This document shows positions 35,653-44,518 of a DNA stretch of 64,000 nucleotides, piece after piece. Origin of the DNA: Larkinella punicea (GTDB taxonomy: Bacteria; Bacteroidota; Bacteroidia; Cytophagales; Spirosomataceae). The first letter of the stretch is position 1; each line of letters opens with the position of its first letter. Position numbers and translations under genes: made by a program. The notes below the pieces were generated by a model, which was not told the origin of the DNA, did not search any database, and saw only the letters and a program-made list of their open reading frames with translations. The DNA is taken from positions 124,001-188,000 of the forward strand of contig NZ_QOWE01000006.1 of assembly GCF_003334855.1 (NCBI RefSeq), written 5' to 3'.

Positions 35653-37428
35653 ATGAAACTCTTTCCTAAAATTGTTGCCGTTTGCTGTTCGTCGCTGGTG
35701 CTGACCAGTTGCATGGAGGTACTCGATAAAACCGACCTGGGTTCGACCAGCGGGGCGTTGATCTTCAACGATTCGACGCTCACCCAGATGAACCTCGATT
35801 TCGTCTATGACCAGAATTTACCCACCGGTATTGCGACCCTGGGGCCGGGGAATCCGAGCGTTACGACCCTGTCGGATGAGTCGTTTGGCGAAAGCAAACT
35901 GCTGGAAGGCTCGCTGCTTATCAATGAAGTGGGGGATTTTGGAACGGCGCTGAGTGCGACCAACAACTACGGCAAAATCCGGGTCATCAACATGTTTCTG
36001 AGCGATGTCAACGCCGGAAGTTTGCCGCAATACACAAAAAACAAACTCCGGGCGCAGGCGCAATTTTTCCGGGCCTGGCGGTATTTCGACCTGGTGCGGT
36101 TGTATGGGGGTGTTCCGCTGGTGCTGACGCCCCTGGCGGCTGTGGGCGTCGAAGCGCGCGACAAAGCGTTTTTACCCCGCAACAGCACGACCGAATCCTT
36201 CGCTTCCATTGTGAAAGACCTGGATTCCACCATTGCGTCGGTGCCGGGGCGCTGGAGCTCGTCGGCCGACTGGGGCCGGATTACGAAGGGAACGGCAGCG
36301 GCTCTGAAGGGGCGGGTGTTGCTGACGGCCGCCAGCCCGCAGTTCAATCCGGGGGATGCGGTGGCGAAATGGCAGACGGCGTATGACGCCAACAAACAGG
36401 CATTCGATCTGCTGACGGCCAACGGCTACGGCCTGCACGCGTCGTTCGATCAGTTGTGGTTTCAGGAAGTGAATAACCCGGAAGCGGTTTTTGTGACGGG
36501 TTTCAATACGTCGACGGGCGATCAGACCCGGAAGAACAACGGTTATGACAACGCGACGCGCCCGTCCTATACCGGCACAAGTGGCGGGTCTAACCAGCCG
36601 TCGTGGGAGATGGTGAAAGCCTTCCCGATGCTGGACGGAAAAAAACCGGGTGAATCGACGAAATACGCGTATACCGACCAGTTGTTCTACAAAAACCGGG
36701 ATCCGCGGTTCAACAAAACCATCGCCTACAACGGCGTTAACTGGCCCCTGAACGGCAACAATTCGTATAAACTCTGGACGTATTTTGCGGGCGGAAAAAC
36801 CGTGGAGCCGAGGGCAACAAACACCGGTTTTTATACCCGCAAGGCCGTCAACCCCACCCCGGCGATTGGCGACGTGCAGTTTTCAGGCACCGACTGGATC
36901 GAAATCCGGTTTGCGGAGGTGTTGCTGAATCTGGCCGAAAGTGCCGTTGGCATCAATAAACTGGACGAAGCGTATACGCAATTGAAAGCCATTCGGAAAC
37001 GGGCGGGCATCGAAGCCGGTACCGACGGTTTATACGGGTTGAAAGCCAACATGACCCGGGCCGAATTGTTCAGCGCGATTCTGGACGAGCGGCAGATCGA
37101 GTTTGCGTTTGAAGGCAAGCGGTTCTGGGATTTGCGTCGGTGGAAACTGATCGAGAAAACCCTGAACGGCACCCGGCGGACGGGCGTGACGATCAGCCTG
37201 AAAACGACGGGCGTTCCGGCAGATTTCGCCACCACCCGCGACAACATCAACCTGGATCTGGCCTACACGAACTATTTCACGCTGGAATTCAAGCCGTTGG
37301 ATACGAAATATGCTATCAACTGGAAACCGGAATATTACTTCTTCGCCATTCCACAGTCGGCCATCGACAACAACCCCAAACTGATTCAGAACACCACCTG
37401 GGGCGGGGCGTTTGATCCGTTGAAGTAA
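35653..37428 (+). CDS. SusD/RagB-like outer-membrane lipoprotein
   Basis: A 591-residue glycan-binding lipoprotein. The lipobox LTSC has its lipidated Cys at residue 20. The fold is the alpha-helical SusD type: NKLRAQAQFFRAWRYFDLVR is the typical TPR-like segment, and the C-terminal SusD region has LFSAILDERQIEFAFEGKRF and WDLRRWKLIEKTLNG. It pairs with the preceding SusC to bind pectin oligosaccharides at the cell surface. A strong hairpin follows before the GH28 gene. Confidence 0.95.
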   Translation: MKLFPKIVAVCCSSLVLTSCMEVLDKTDLGSTSGALIFNDSTLTQMNLDFVYDQNLPTGIATLGPGNPSVTTLSDESFGESKLLEGSLLINEVGDFGTALSATNNYGKIRVINMFLSDVNAGSLPQYTKNKLRAQAQFFRAWRYFDLVRLYGGVPLVLTPLAAVGVEARDKAFLPRNSTTESFASIVKDLDSTIASVPGRWSSSADWGRITKGTAAALKGRVLLTAASPQFNPGDAVAKWQTAYDANKQAFDLLTANGYGLHASFDQLWFQEVNNPEAVFVTGFNTSTGDQTRKNNGYDNATRPSYTGTSGGSNQPSWEMVKAFPMLDGKKPGESTKYAYTDQLFYKNRDPRFNKTIAYNGVNWPLNGNNSYKLWTYFAGGKTVEPRATNTGFYTRKAVNPTPAIGDVQFSGTDWIEIRFAEVLLNLAESAVGINKLDEAYTQLKAIRKRAGIEAGTDGLYGLKANMTRAELFSAILDERQIEFAFEGKRFWDLRRWKLIEKTLNGTRRTGVTISLKTTGVPADFATTRDNINLDLAYTNYFTLEFKPLDTKYAINWKPEYYFFAIPQSAIDNNPKLIQNTTWGGAFDPLK

Positions 37429-37430
37429 CA

Positions 37431-37464
37431 ACCGCCGACCGGGGCCGAAGCCCCAGTCGGCGGT
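37431..37464. terminator. GC-rich hairpin between susD-type and GH28 genes
   Basis: ACCGCCGAC and GGGGC pair with GCCCC and GTCGGCGGT around a CGAA loop, one mismatch in the stem. The stem begins 3 bp after the SusD stop. There is no U-tract, so it may be a processing or attenuation hairpin rather than a full terminator. Confidence 0.5.
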
Positions 37465-37501
37465 GATCGTAAAGCAGGAAAATGAGTTTGATGAAATTTC
37501 A

Positions 37502-39064
37502 ATGAGAAAAAAACGCCTGTTCCTAAGCATTTGTCTGACGGTTTTCACCGCCATCGGTACGTTGGCTGAGTCAGGAATTTACCACAATGTGATGGCCTAC
37601 GGCGCGAAAAATGACAGCAGCCAACTCGCGACAACGGCCATTAAGAAAGCCATCGATACGGCGGTGAAAGGGGGAGGAGGGACGATTTATTTCCCGCCCG
37701 GCAAATACAAAACAGGTCCGATTCATCTCAAAAGCAACATCACCATTTTGATCGATGCCGGGGCCGAACTCCATTTCAGCGACAATTTCGATGACTACCT
37801 GCCGATGGTTTCTTCACGTTGGGAAGGGACGGATGTGACCAATTTCTCCCCGCTTTTCTACGCCTATAAAGCCGAGAATATTGCCATCCGGGGGCGGGGG
37901 CTCATCGACGGACACGGCAAAAAATGGTGGAAGTATTCGGAAGTGACGGTGAAAATCTCGCCGGGGTCAAAATGGCAGGACGAATTTCATCGACTGAACA
38001 AAGACATTCTGCGTCCCGACTTGCCGGGTTGGGTGGAACGCGGTTTTCTGCGGCCCCCGTTCATTCAGCCCATGCACTGCAAAAATGTACTGATCGAAGG
38101 CATTACCATTCGGAATTCACCGTTCTGGACCGTTAACCCCGAGTTTTGCGAAAACGTGACGGTCACCGGAGTCACGATTACCAACCCGCCTTCACCCAAT
38201 ACCGACGGCATCAACCCCGAATCCTGCCGGTACGTACACATTTCCAACTGCCACATCAGCGTGGGCGACGACTGCATCACCATCAAGTCAGGGAAGGACC
38301 GGGCCGGCCGGAAAATGAATGTGCCAGCCGAAAACTACACCATTACGAATTGCACCATGCTCTCCGGACACGGGGGTGTGGTCATCGGCAGCGAAATGTC
38401 AGGAGGTGTTCGCAAAATCAGCATTTCCAACTGCATTTTCGACGGTACGGATCGCGGCATTCGCATCAAAACCGCCCGGGGACGCGGGGGTGTAGTCGAA
38501 GAAATCCGCGTCGATAACGTCATCATGAAGAACATTCGGGAACAGGCCATCGTTCTCGACATGCACTACGCCAAAACGCAACCGGAACCCGTTTCCGAAC
38601 GGACACCCGCATTTCGAAACATCCATTTCAGTAACATCACCGCCGAAGCCAAACAGGCGGGGTATCTGAGTGGCCTGGAAGAAATGCCGATCGACAACAT
38701 TACGTTTACCGACCTCAATGTGACATCCGAAACCGGCTTCTTGATCAGGGAAGCCCGCAACATCGAATTTCATAACGTCTCCGTCAGCACGAAGAGTGGC
38801 TCCGCAATGATTGCCGAGAAGGTAAAAACGCTTGAACTGGATGGGCTAAAAACCGCCAATCTGCATCCCGGTACGCCGGTGGTGGAACTGATCAATGTGG
38901 AAGATGCTTTCGTCCACAACTGCTTCCCGAAAGCGGGTACCGAGGTGTTTCTGAAATTGACCGGGGTGCAAAACCGGGACATCACCGTCAGCGGCAACAA
39001 CTTCCGGCATGTGAAAACGCCGGTGTTGAAGGAAGGAAAACCGGAGAGTTTGAAGATTGATTAA
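37502..39064 (+). CDS. GH28 polygalacturonase-family glycoside hydrolase
   Basis: A 520-residue secreted enzyme starting MRKKRLFLSICLTVFTAIGT. The right-handed beta-helix carries all GH28 catalytic signatures: NTDG with D235, GDDC with D256/D257, GHGG with H290, and RIK with R321/K323. The family hydrolyses alpha-1,4-galacturonosyl bonds or rhamnogalacturonan linkages, or removes terminal galacturonate. The helical start (YHNVMAYGAKNDSSQLATTA) is typical. The longer frame from about 37463 lies inside the upstream hairpin region and is rejected. Confidence 0.95.
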   Translation: MRKKRLFLSICLTVFTAIGTLAESGIYHNVMAYGAKNDSSQLATTAIKKAIDTAVKGGGGTIYFPPGKYKTGPIHLKSNITILIDAGAELHFSDNFDDYLPMVSSRWEGTDVTNFSPLFYAYKAENIAIRGRGLIDGHGKKWWKYSEVTVKISPGSKWQDEFHRLNKDILRPDLPGWVERGFLRPPFIQPMHCKNVLIEGITIRNSPFWTVNPEFCENVTVTGVTITNPPSPNTDGINPESCRYVHISNCHISVGDDCITIKSGKDRAGRKMNVPAENYTITNCTMLSGHGGVVIGSEMSGGVRKISISNCIFDGTDRGIRIKTARGRGGVVEEIRVDNVIMKNIREQAIVLDMHYAKTQPEPVSERTPAFRNIHFSNITAEAKQAGYLSGLEEMPIDNITFTDLNVTSETGFLIREARNIEFHNVSVSTKSGSAMIAEKVKTLELDGLKTANLHPGTPVVELINVEDAFVHNCFPKAGTEVFLKLTGVQNRDITVSGNNFRHVKTPVLKEGKPESLKID

Positions 39065-39291
39065 AACCGGTTTTCCCGAACATTTATCGTAGAAGAAAAC
39101 AAGGATAGAATGAAAATAGCAGCCCACGGTTGAAACCGTGGGTTCAAAGCAATTTTCCAATTTTCACAAACTGTTTCAACGGTTTTGGCATCCTGAAACC
39201 GTTGAAACGGTTCTCACCAATTTTAGGATGTTTTCCCGTTTCCCCGGATTAAAATCCGGGGCTATTTTTTCAATCGTCTGATTTTTTTGTT
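39065..39291. repeat. Intergenic inverted-repeat cluster (CCCACGGTTGAAACCGTGGG type)
   Basis: Between two convergent genes lie three hairpins: CCCACGGTTGAAACCGTGGG (39123-39142), TTTCAACGGTTT..AAACCGTTGAAA (39174-39208), and CCCCGGATTAAAATCCGGGG (39242-39261). Similar blocks recur at 58655-58804. The last hairpin is followed by a T-run and could terminate transcription. Confidence 0.75.
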
Positions 39292-42135
39292 TCAAATTAT
39301 CTTCAACTCGCCATTCAACCGATACGTTTTCCCTTTCCCGGTAGTCAGTTGCACCTGTTTATCGCCATATCGAAGCACACAGGGCTGTCCGGCTTTGGAA
39401 GTAATGTCAACCCCGCTCAGTTGCCCATTTTGCCAGCGGATGTTCAGCACAAAACCGCCTTGTGCGCAAATGCCATTGATGTAGCCCGTTGAAAAGTTAG
39501 TTGGCAGGGCCGGGAGCAGATCGATCGTTTTACCCTGACTTTGCAGGATCATTTCGCCAATGCCGCTGGCACCCCCAAAATTCCCGTCGATCTGAAACGG
39601 TGGATGCGCGTCGAACAGGTTGGGGTAGGAGCCGCCACCCGTAACCCCTTCGGGCGAAATGGCGGGGCGAAACAGCAGTTTGAGCATGGTATACGCGTGA
39701 TTGCCATCGCGGAACCGCGCCCAGAAATTGACTTTCCAGGCCAGACTCCAGCCCGTTCCTTCGTCGCCCCGCTCCAGCAGCGACTGCCGGGCGGCTTTCA
39801 TCAGCCCGGGCGTTTCGTCCCAGGTGATGTCGGTGCCGGGGTGAACGCCCCAGAGGTGCGACACGTGCCGGTGGTGGTCGTTCGGATCGTCGATGTCCGA
39901 CAGCCATTCCTGCAACTGGCCGCGCTTGCCAATCTGGTTGGGAGCAATTTGCCCATACATCGTTTTGAGCGTGTCGCGAAAAGTCGCATCGGTGCCGAGG
40001 ATTTCGCTGGCGGCTATGCAGTTTTTGAACAGGTCGCGGATAATCTGGTGGTCCATCGTCGGTCCGGCGACCAGGCCGAGGTGTTCGGGCGAGTTGGAAG
40101 GTGTGCTGATGAGCCAGCCGGTTTTCGGATCTTTGACCAGAAAATCCACAAAAAACTGAGCCGCTTCTTTTAGAATCGGATAGCCCCGGTTTTGCAGAAA
40201 ATCCCGGTCCTGCGTGTAGCGGTAATGCTCCCAGAGGTGCCGCGACACCCAGGCTCCGCCACTCACCCAGATGCCGTGGTTCGACGCGTTGATGGGGGCC
40301 GTTCCGCGCCAGAGGTCGGTGTTGTGGTGGAGCACCCAACCCCGGGCGTTGTAGTGTGCTTTGGCGGTTTTGCGACCCGATTCCACCAACTCATCAATGG
40401 CCGCAAACATCGGTTCGTGGCAAGTCGACAGGTTCAGCATTTCGGCGGGCCAGTAGTTCATCTCGAAGTTGATGTTCGTCGTGTATTTGCTGCCCCAGGG
40501 CGGGGTGAGCAAATCGTTCCAGATGCCCTGCAAATTGGCCGGGCGGGTGCCGGGGCGGGAACTCGAAAGCAGCAAATACCGCCCGTATTGCACGTAAAGC
40601 GCGATCAGCGCCGGATCGGCGGCTTTCTCGAAGCGTTGCAATCGTTCGTCGGTCGGGAGTTGTTCGCTGACGGTGTGGCCCAGATCCAGCGAGAGGGTGT
40701 TGAAATAGGATTGGTAGTCCTGGGTATGAGCGGTTTTCAACGCGGCAAATGGCTTGGTACGGGCGGTTTGCAGCGGTTTCTGGCTCAGGGTTGCCGGGTC
40801 GCCGGAAACGTCTTTGAAGTTCTTGAAGTTGGTCCCCGCCGTCAGCAACAGCGTGGCTTCGTCGGCTCCCGAAATGACAAGTTTGTTACCCGATACGGTG
40901 ATTTGGCCTTTTTTCGTCTGAACATGGAGTAAACTTTCGCCTTTCAAAGCCCCATTTTGTACCTGAACCGACAACGCAAGGGTCTGGTTATCAATCGTAC
41001 GAACCGCTGCGCCTTTGTGCGGACTAGTGAGTGTGGCTTCAAAACTGATTTTCCCCGGCTGGCTGGCGGTTAACTGAACGGCGATGACCTGATCGGGGGC
41101 GCTGGCGAGGTATTCACGGGTAAACGTTACGCCCTTGGCCGAATAGCTAACGCGGGAGAGGGCGGTTTTTAGATCCAGTTCCCGGCGGTAGTTGACCGGT
41201 TTTTCGGAGCCTTTAAAATGGAGCCACAGGTCGCCAAAGGGTTGATAATCGGCCTGATAGCGGGGTGATGCCGGGGGCGCGTCATCCTGAACCCAGTATT
41301 TGAACGGTCTGGAAAGGGCAACACCGTCGGCCGGTTGCGAGCCTTCGGGATAAACGACAAACGTGGGTTGAGCGGTTTTGACACCGATAAAACCGCCTTT
41401 GTCGAACCAGTTGATGACCTGAATCGCCAGTTGATTTTTGCCTTTTCGCAGTTTTGCCGCCGGAATTGTATACCGCCGGTTTTTGGCAATGCCTTCGTCT
41501 GAACCGACCAGTTCGCCGTTCAGATACGTAAAATCCTGATCACGGATGCGGCCCAGATCCAGAATCACGTCCTTGCCCGCCCAGGCGTCGGGCAAATCGA
41601 ACGAGGTGCGAAACCAGACTGCGCCATCCAGGCCCTCCAGTCCGGCCCGTTCCCAGCCTTCCGGAGTGGGAACGGACATGGTTTTCCAGGAACGGTCATC
41701 AAAGGAAGCCGATGCCGGATGTTGCGCACCAGTCAGCTTGCGGACGTTGGCGAGCCAGGCGGTTTTCTTCGGCGCATAATCCGATTCGTTGCTCTGACGC
41801 CCCATGAACTGTTCCTGCGCCAGTTTTTCGGCTTCGGCCTGTTTGCCATCAGCGAGTAATTGACGAATCCGGGTTAGGTATTGGGATGCTCCTTCGCGCT
41901 GGTATTCCCGCGGTTCGCCGGTCCAGAGCGTTTCTTCGTTGAACTGGATATGGTCGGTTTCAACGCCCCCGAACACCATACCGCCCAATCGTCCGTTGCC
42001 GATGGGCAGGGCTTCCACCCACTGACTGGCGGGTTGTTTATACCAGAGCGTAAGCGGTTGTGGACTAGATTGCTGAGCCTGAGTTGTTCGTGAAAAACAA
42101 ATAGCTAAAAGGAATAAGAAGGCGGTTTTTTTCAT
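39292..42135 (-). CDS. GH95 family glycoside hydrolase with an inserted jelly-roll domain
   Basis: A 947-residue secreted enzyme (signal MKKTAFLFLLAICFSRTTQA). The GH95 N-terminal domain starts WYKQPASQWVEALPIGNGRL and GGVETDHIQFNEETLWTGEP. It is interrupted at about residues 118-288 by a galactose-binding-like domain (AVWFRTSFDLPDAWAGKDVI, DFTYLNGELVGSDEGI). The domain then resumes (QPFGDLWLHFKGSEK) and leads into the (alpha/alpha)6 barrel, with NYWPAEMLNLSTCHEP, HHNTDLWRGTAPINASNHGI and SNSPEHLG. GH95 members are alpha-L-fucosidases or alpha-L-galactosidases; the latter activity occurs in RG-II breakdown. It follows the symporter gene by 18 bp, presumably in one transcript. Confidence 0.92.
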   Translation of the reverse strand: MKKTAFLFLLAICFSRTTQAQQSSPQPLTLWYKQPASQWVEALPIGNGRLGGMVFGGVETDHIQFNEETLWTGEPREYQREGASQYLTRIRQLLADGKQAEAEKLAQEQFMGRQSNESDYAPKKTAWLANVRKLTGAQHPASASFDDRSWKTMSVPTPEGWERAGLEGLDGAVWFRTSFDLPDAWAGKDVILDLGRIRDQDFTYLNGELVGSDEGIAKNRRYTIPAAKLRKGKNQLAIQVINWFDKGGFIGVKTAQPTFVVYPEGSQPADGVALSRPFKYWVQDDAPPASPRYQADYQPFGDLWLHFKGSEKPVNYRRELDLKTALSRVSYSAKGVTFTREYLASAPDQVIAVQLTASQPGKISFEATLTSPHKGAAVRTIDNQTLALSVQVQNGALKGESLLHVQTKKGQITVSGNKLVISGADEATLLLTAGTNFKNFKDVSGDPATLSQKPLQTARTKPFAALKTAHTQDYQSYFNTLSLDLGHTVSEQLPTDERLQRFEKAADPALIALYVQYGRYLLLSSSRPGTRPANLQGIWNDLLTPPWGSKYTTNINFEMNYWPAEMLNLSTCHEPMFAAIDELVESGRKTAKAHYNARGWVLHHNTDLWRGTAPINASNHGIWVSGGAWVSRHLWEHYRYTQDRDFLQNRGYPILKEAAQFFVDFLVKDPKTGWLISTPSNSPEHLGLVAGPTMDHQIIRDLFKNCIAASEILGTDATFRDTLKTMYGQIAPNQIGKRGQLQEWLSDIDDPNDHHRHVSHLWGVHPGTDITWDETPGLMKAARQSLLERGDEGTGWSLAWKVNFWARFRDGNHAYTMLKLLFRPAISPEGVTGGGSYPNLFDAHPPFQIDGNFGGASGIGEMILQSQGKTIDLLPALPTNFSTGYINGICAQGGFVLNIRWQNGQLSGVDITSKAGQPCVLRYGDKQVQLTTGKGKTYRLNGELKII

Positions 42136-42153
42136 AACTGGAACGGTTGACCG

Positions 42154-43731
42154 CTAGTGAAAAACAAGATATAGAATCCCCATCGTGATCATCAGTGAAA
42201 TCCAGGCAATCCAGACGCGTCGGGTCGGTTTGACCCGGATCTCGGCAGCGAGGGGTACGTAGATGGACGGATTTTTATCGAATACTGAAATCAGAGTGGC
42301 TGTGAGCAATAATACCGCAAAAATAGAAAAGGAAACCAACAAATAGTGGGGCCAGAAAGGGTATTGGTCGGGCGGTAACACCCACAAATACAGAACACCA
42401 ACGACCAGACTGAACGCTGAACCGACTGACAAAATGGCGTTGACGGCGGTGCGCGTAGTGCGTTTCCAGAAAACCGTTAGCAGAAAAACCACCGACAGGG
42501 GCGGGGCAATAAACCCCAGCACCGACTGAAACACGTCGAACAGATTCAGTCCCTTGATGCTGTCGATCGCCAGGGCCATCAGAACGGCAAACCCGCAACC
42601 CACCACCACGGTCAGTCGCCCGACTTTGATCAGTTGCTGCGTGCTGGCGTTGGGGTTGATTTTCTTCCGGTAAACGTCCATCGTGAAAACCGTACTCAGC
42701 GAATTGAGCGACGAGCCAATCGTGCCGACCAGAACCGCAATCAGCACCACAATCACCAGCCCGTTCAGGCCGGGCGGAAACAGGTTCGTGACCATCGTCA
42801 TGTAGGCTTCGGCGGGGTCTTTCAGGTTCGGAAACAGAATGAAACAGAGAATGCCGGGCAGAATGAACAGCGGCAGCGACAGGATTTTGAGCCAGCCGAT
42901 GAAGTTGACGCCCAACTGCCCCTGCTCCAGATTTTTGGCTCCCAACACCGATTGCACCATCGCCTGATCGGTGCAGAAAAAGGCGATGGCGGCCACCGGA
43001 TACCCCAGCAAAATAGCGGGCCAGGGATAGCTCGGATCGCTGGCCGGGTGAATCAGACTCCAGTACGAAGCGGGTGCTTTCTGAAAAACCGCAGCGAGTC
43101 CGCCGACTTTGTTGACGCCGAGAATCGTGAGCGTCAACGAAACGCCGATGAGCAGAATCATCTGGAAGATATTCACGCGGGCAATGGCTTTCAGGCCACC
43201 CGAATAGGCGAAAAGTCCCGCAAACAGCACCAGCACTGTAACCGACTGCACCATGGGAATGCCCAGAATCTGCCGCACCAGAAAACCGCCCGCGAACAGG
43301 CCCAGCGATAGCCACGAAATCAGGATTTTGATCAGGGCATACCACGCCAGAATGGTTTGCGTCGATTCGCCGTAGCGTTTCCCCATAAACTCGGGCATGG
43401 TCGAGACGTTGGCGCCCAGGTACTTCGGGGCAAAAACGATGGCGAGCAGGAATAAAAACACGAACGCGTACCAATCGAAATTGATGGCGACAATGCCCGT
43501 GCTGTAGCCGATGCTTGCAAACGCCAGCAGCATCGAAGGCCCCACGTTGGTCCCCCACATGTTGAAGCCAATACTGGCCCAGCCCAGCGATTTGTTCGCC
43601 AGAAACAGCGTCTCGTCTTCGCCTTTGTTTTTCGGCACACTGGCGCGGTACCCAATCACCGCCAGAATCAGCAGGTAGGCCAAAACGATGCAATAATCCA
43701 GGAAGGTCAGGCGGTCGATGAGGGAGGTCAT
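42154..43731 (-). CDS. Sodium:solute symporter (SGLT-like SSS family)
   Basis: A 525-residue inner-membrane carrier with about 14 hydrophobic segments, starting MTSLIDRLTFLDYCIVLAYL. SSS landmarks include DETLFLANKSLGWASIGFNM, a GLFAYSGGLKAIARVNIFQM region and SSLNSLSTVFTMDVYRKKI, typical of sugar-transporting SGLT-type members. The upstream ATG at 43821 is rejected: it overlaps the plus-strand pseudogene and adds a hydrophilic leader not seen in the family. It likely imports a monosaccharide (fucose, galactose or similar) released by the downstream GH95 enzyme (inference). Confidence 0.92.
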   Translation of the reverse strand: MTSLIDRLTFLDYCIVLAYLLILAVIGYRASVPKNKGEDETLFLANKSLGWASIGFNMWGTNVGPSMLLAFASIGYSTGIVAINFDWYAFVFLFLLAIVFAPKYLGANVSTMPEFMGKRYGESTQTILAWYALIKILISWLSLGLFAGGFLVRQILGIPMVQSVTVLVLFAGLFAYSGGLKAIARVNIFQMILLIGVSLTLTILGVNKVGGLAAVFQKAPASYWSLIHPASDPSYPWPAILLGYPVAAIAFFCTDQAMVQSVLGAKNLEQGQLGVNFIGWLKILSLPLFILPGILCFILFPNLKDPAEAYMTMVTNLFPPGLNGLVIVVLIAVLVGTIGSSLNSLSTVFTMDVYRKKINPNASTQQLIKVGRLTVVVGCGFAVLMALAIDSIKGLNLFDVFQSVLGFIAPPLSVVFLLTVFWKRTTRTAVNAILSVGSAFSLVVGVLYLWVLPPDQYPFWPHYLLVSFSIFAVLLLTATLISVFDKNPSIYVPLAAEIRVKPTRRVWIAWISLMITMGILYLVFH

Positions 43732-43769
43732 GGGGAGGAAAGATGTTAGGAAAGTCCAAACGGTACCAA

Positions 43770-43777
43770 TACATTTG
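43770..43777 (+). promoter_or_regulatory. Candidate -7 box of the AT-rich gene pair
   Basis: TACATTTG matches TAnnTTTG and lies 33 bp before the GTG at 43810. No exact TTG is seen at the usual distance (a TTA is). It suggests the pair has its own promoter, independent of the flanking minus-strand genes. Confidence 0.3.
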
Positions 43778-43809
43778 AAAAGACCTTTGGAATTCTTAAA
43801 TTCGTATAA

Positions 43810-44334
43810 GTGAAAAAACAACGCAGATCAGGCCTTGATTTTGAAATAGACAGACTAACAAATTCGATTGAAAACACCCTGACTGGCGAGGTTTTCGATA
43901 CATAAATTAGTAGGCTGACTGACAAGGATACAAGACAGATTAAGCGGGCGGACTGGCTTTTTAATTGGCATAAAGAGCTTAGGGATAAGGCTAAAGAAGT
44001 TTATAAACTAACGACCGTAAATAATCCTACCATCATTCAGGGGCTTGTTAGTATTGAAGACAAGCAAGACCATGTTTTCATGCATTTGATTGAGAGTTCC
44101 AAATTCAATAAAGGGAAAAACAAAGTTTATTTTGGGGTTCCGGGAAATCTCGTTGCTTATGCCTGTAAAGTTTCAGTTGACAAAGGCTATGAAGGCTTTG
44201 TTGCTTTTGATGCGAAGTCCGCTTTAATCAAACACTATCAGGAATCGCTTCTGGCTACTCATTTTCGTGGATTACGAATGTTCATAGAAACTAGCGCAGC
44301 CTTGAGACTTATTGCACACTATTTTAAAAGTTAA
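43810..44334 (+). pseudogene. GNAT-like small protein of a putative toxin-antitoxin-type pair, interrupted by an in-frame stop
   Basis: A 174-codon frame begins at GTG 43810 (a stop lies just upstream) with a start region like SGLDFEIDRLTNSIEN. It is broken by TAA at 43903-43905 (codon 32) and then continues in the same frame: ISRLTDKDTRQIKRADWLFN, GLVSIEDKQDHVFMHLIESS, GVPGNLVAYACKVSVDKGYE and ALRLIAHYFKS to 44334. The second half resembles an acetyltransferase-like fold. I recall such proteins next to a small MGLIKEP-type protein in many Bacteroidota; the pair looks like a toxin-antitoxin or accessory module, but no function is established. GAA to TAA is a single-base change. Residual expression from ATG 44080 is possible. 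The DNA is visibly more AT-rich than its neighbours, suggesting transfer. Confidence 0.65.
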
Positions 44335-44338
44335 GACG

Positions 44339-44509
44339 ATGGGACTGATAAAAGAACCAATAGATATTGATCTGTCAACCAAGTCTGAACCGTGGACGGA
44401 GCAGGAACTTGTGGAATTTCGGGAAATCATGCAACAGATTAAGACTCGAAATGCCAAGCGAAAAAAACGAGTGTTACAGCTTAAAAACACGGGTAGACAA
44501 ACTGCCTAA
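44339..44509 (+). CDS. Small acidic/basic protein, putative partner (antitoxin-like) of the preceding gene
   Basis: A 56-residue protein starting MGLIKEPIDIDLSTKSEPWT, 4 bp after the end of the GNAT-like frame. The N-terminal half is acidic (EQELVEFREIMQQIK) and the C-terminal tail is strongly basic (RNAKRKKRVLQLKN). Small size, coupling and charge pattern fit an antitoxin or regulatory partner, but this is inference; no DNA-binding motif is evident. It remains intact although its partner is interrupted. The longer frame from 44312 overlaps the previous gene and is rejected. Confidence 0.6.
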   Translation: MGLIKEPIDIDLSTKSEPWTEQELVEFREIMQQIKTRNAKRKKRVLQLKNTGRQTA

Positions 44510-44518
44510 ATAGCAGAC

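Noticed and set aside
42275-43774. 499-codon frame on the minus strand overlapping the symporter in another frame
   Set aside because: The symporter frame has hydrophobic segments and SSS motifs; the other frame is hydrophilic, Arg/His-rich and featureless.
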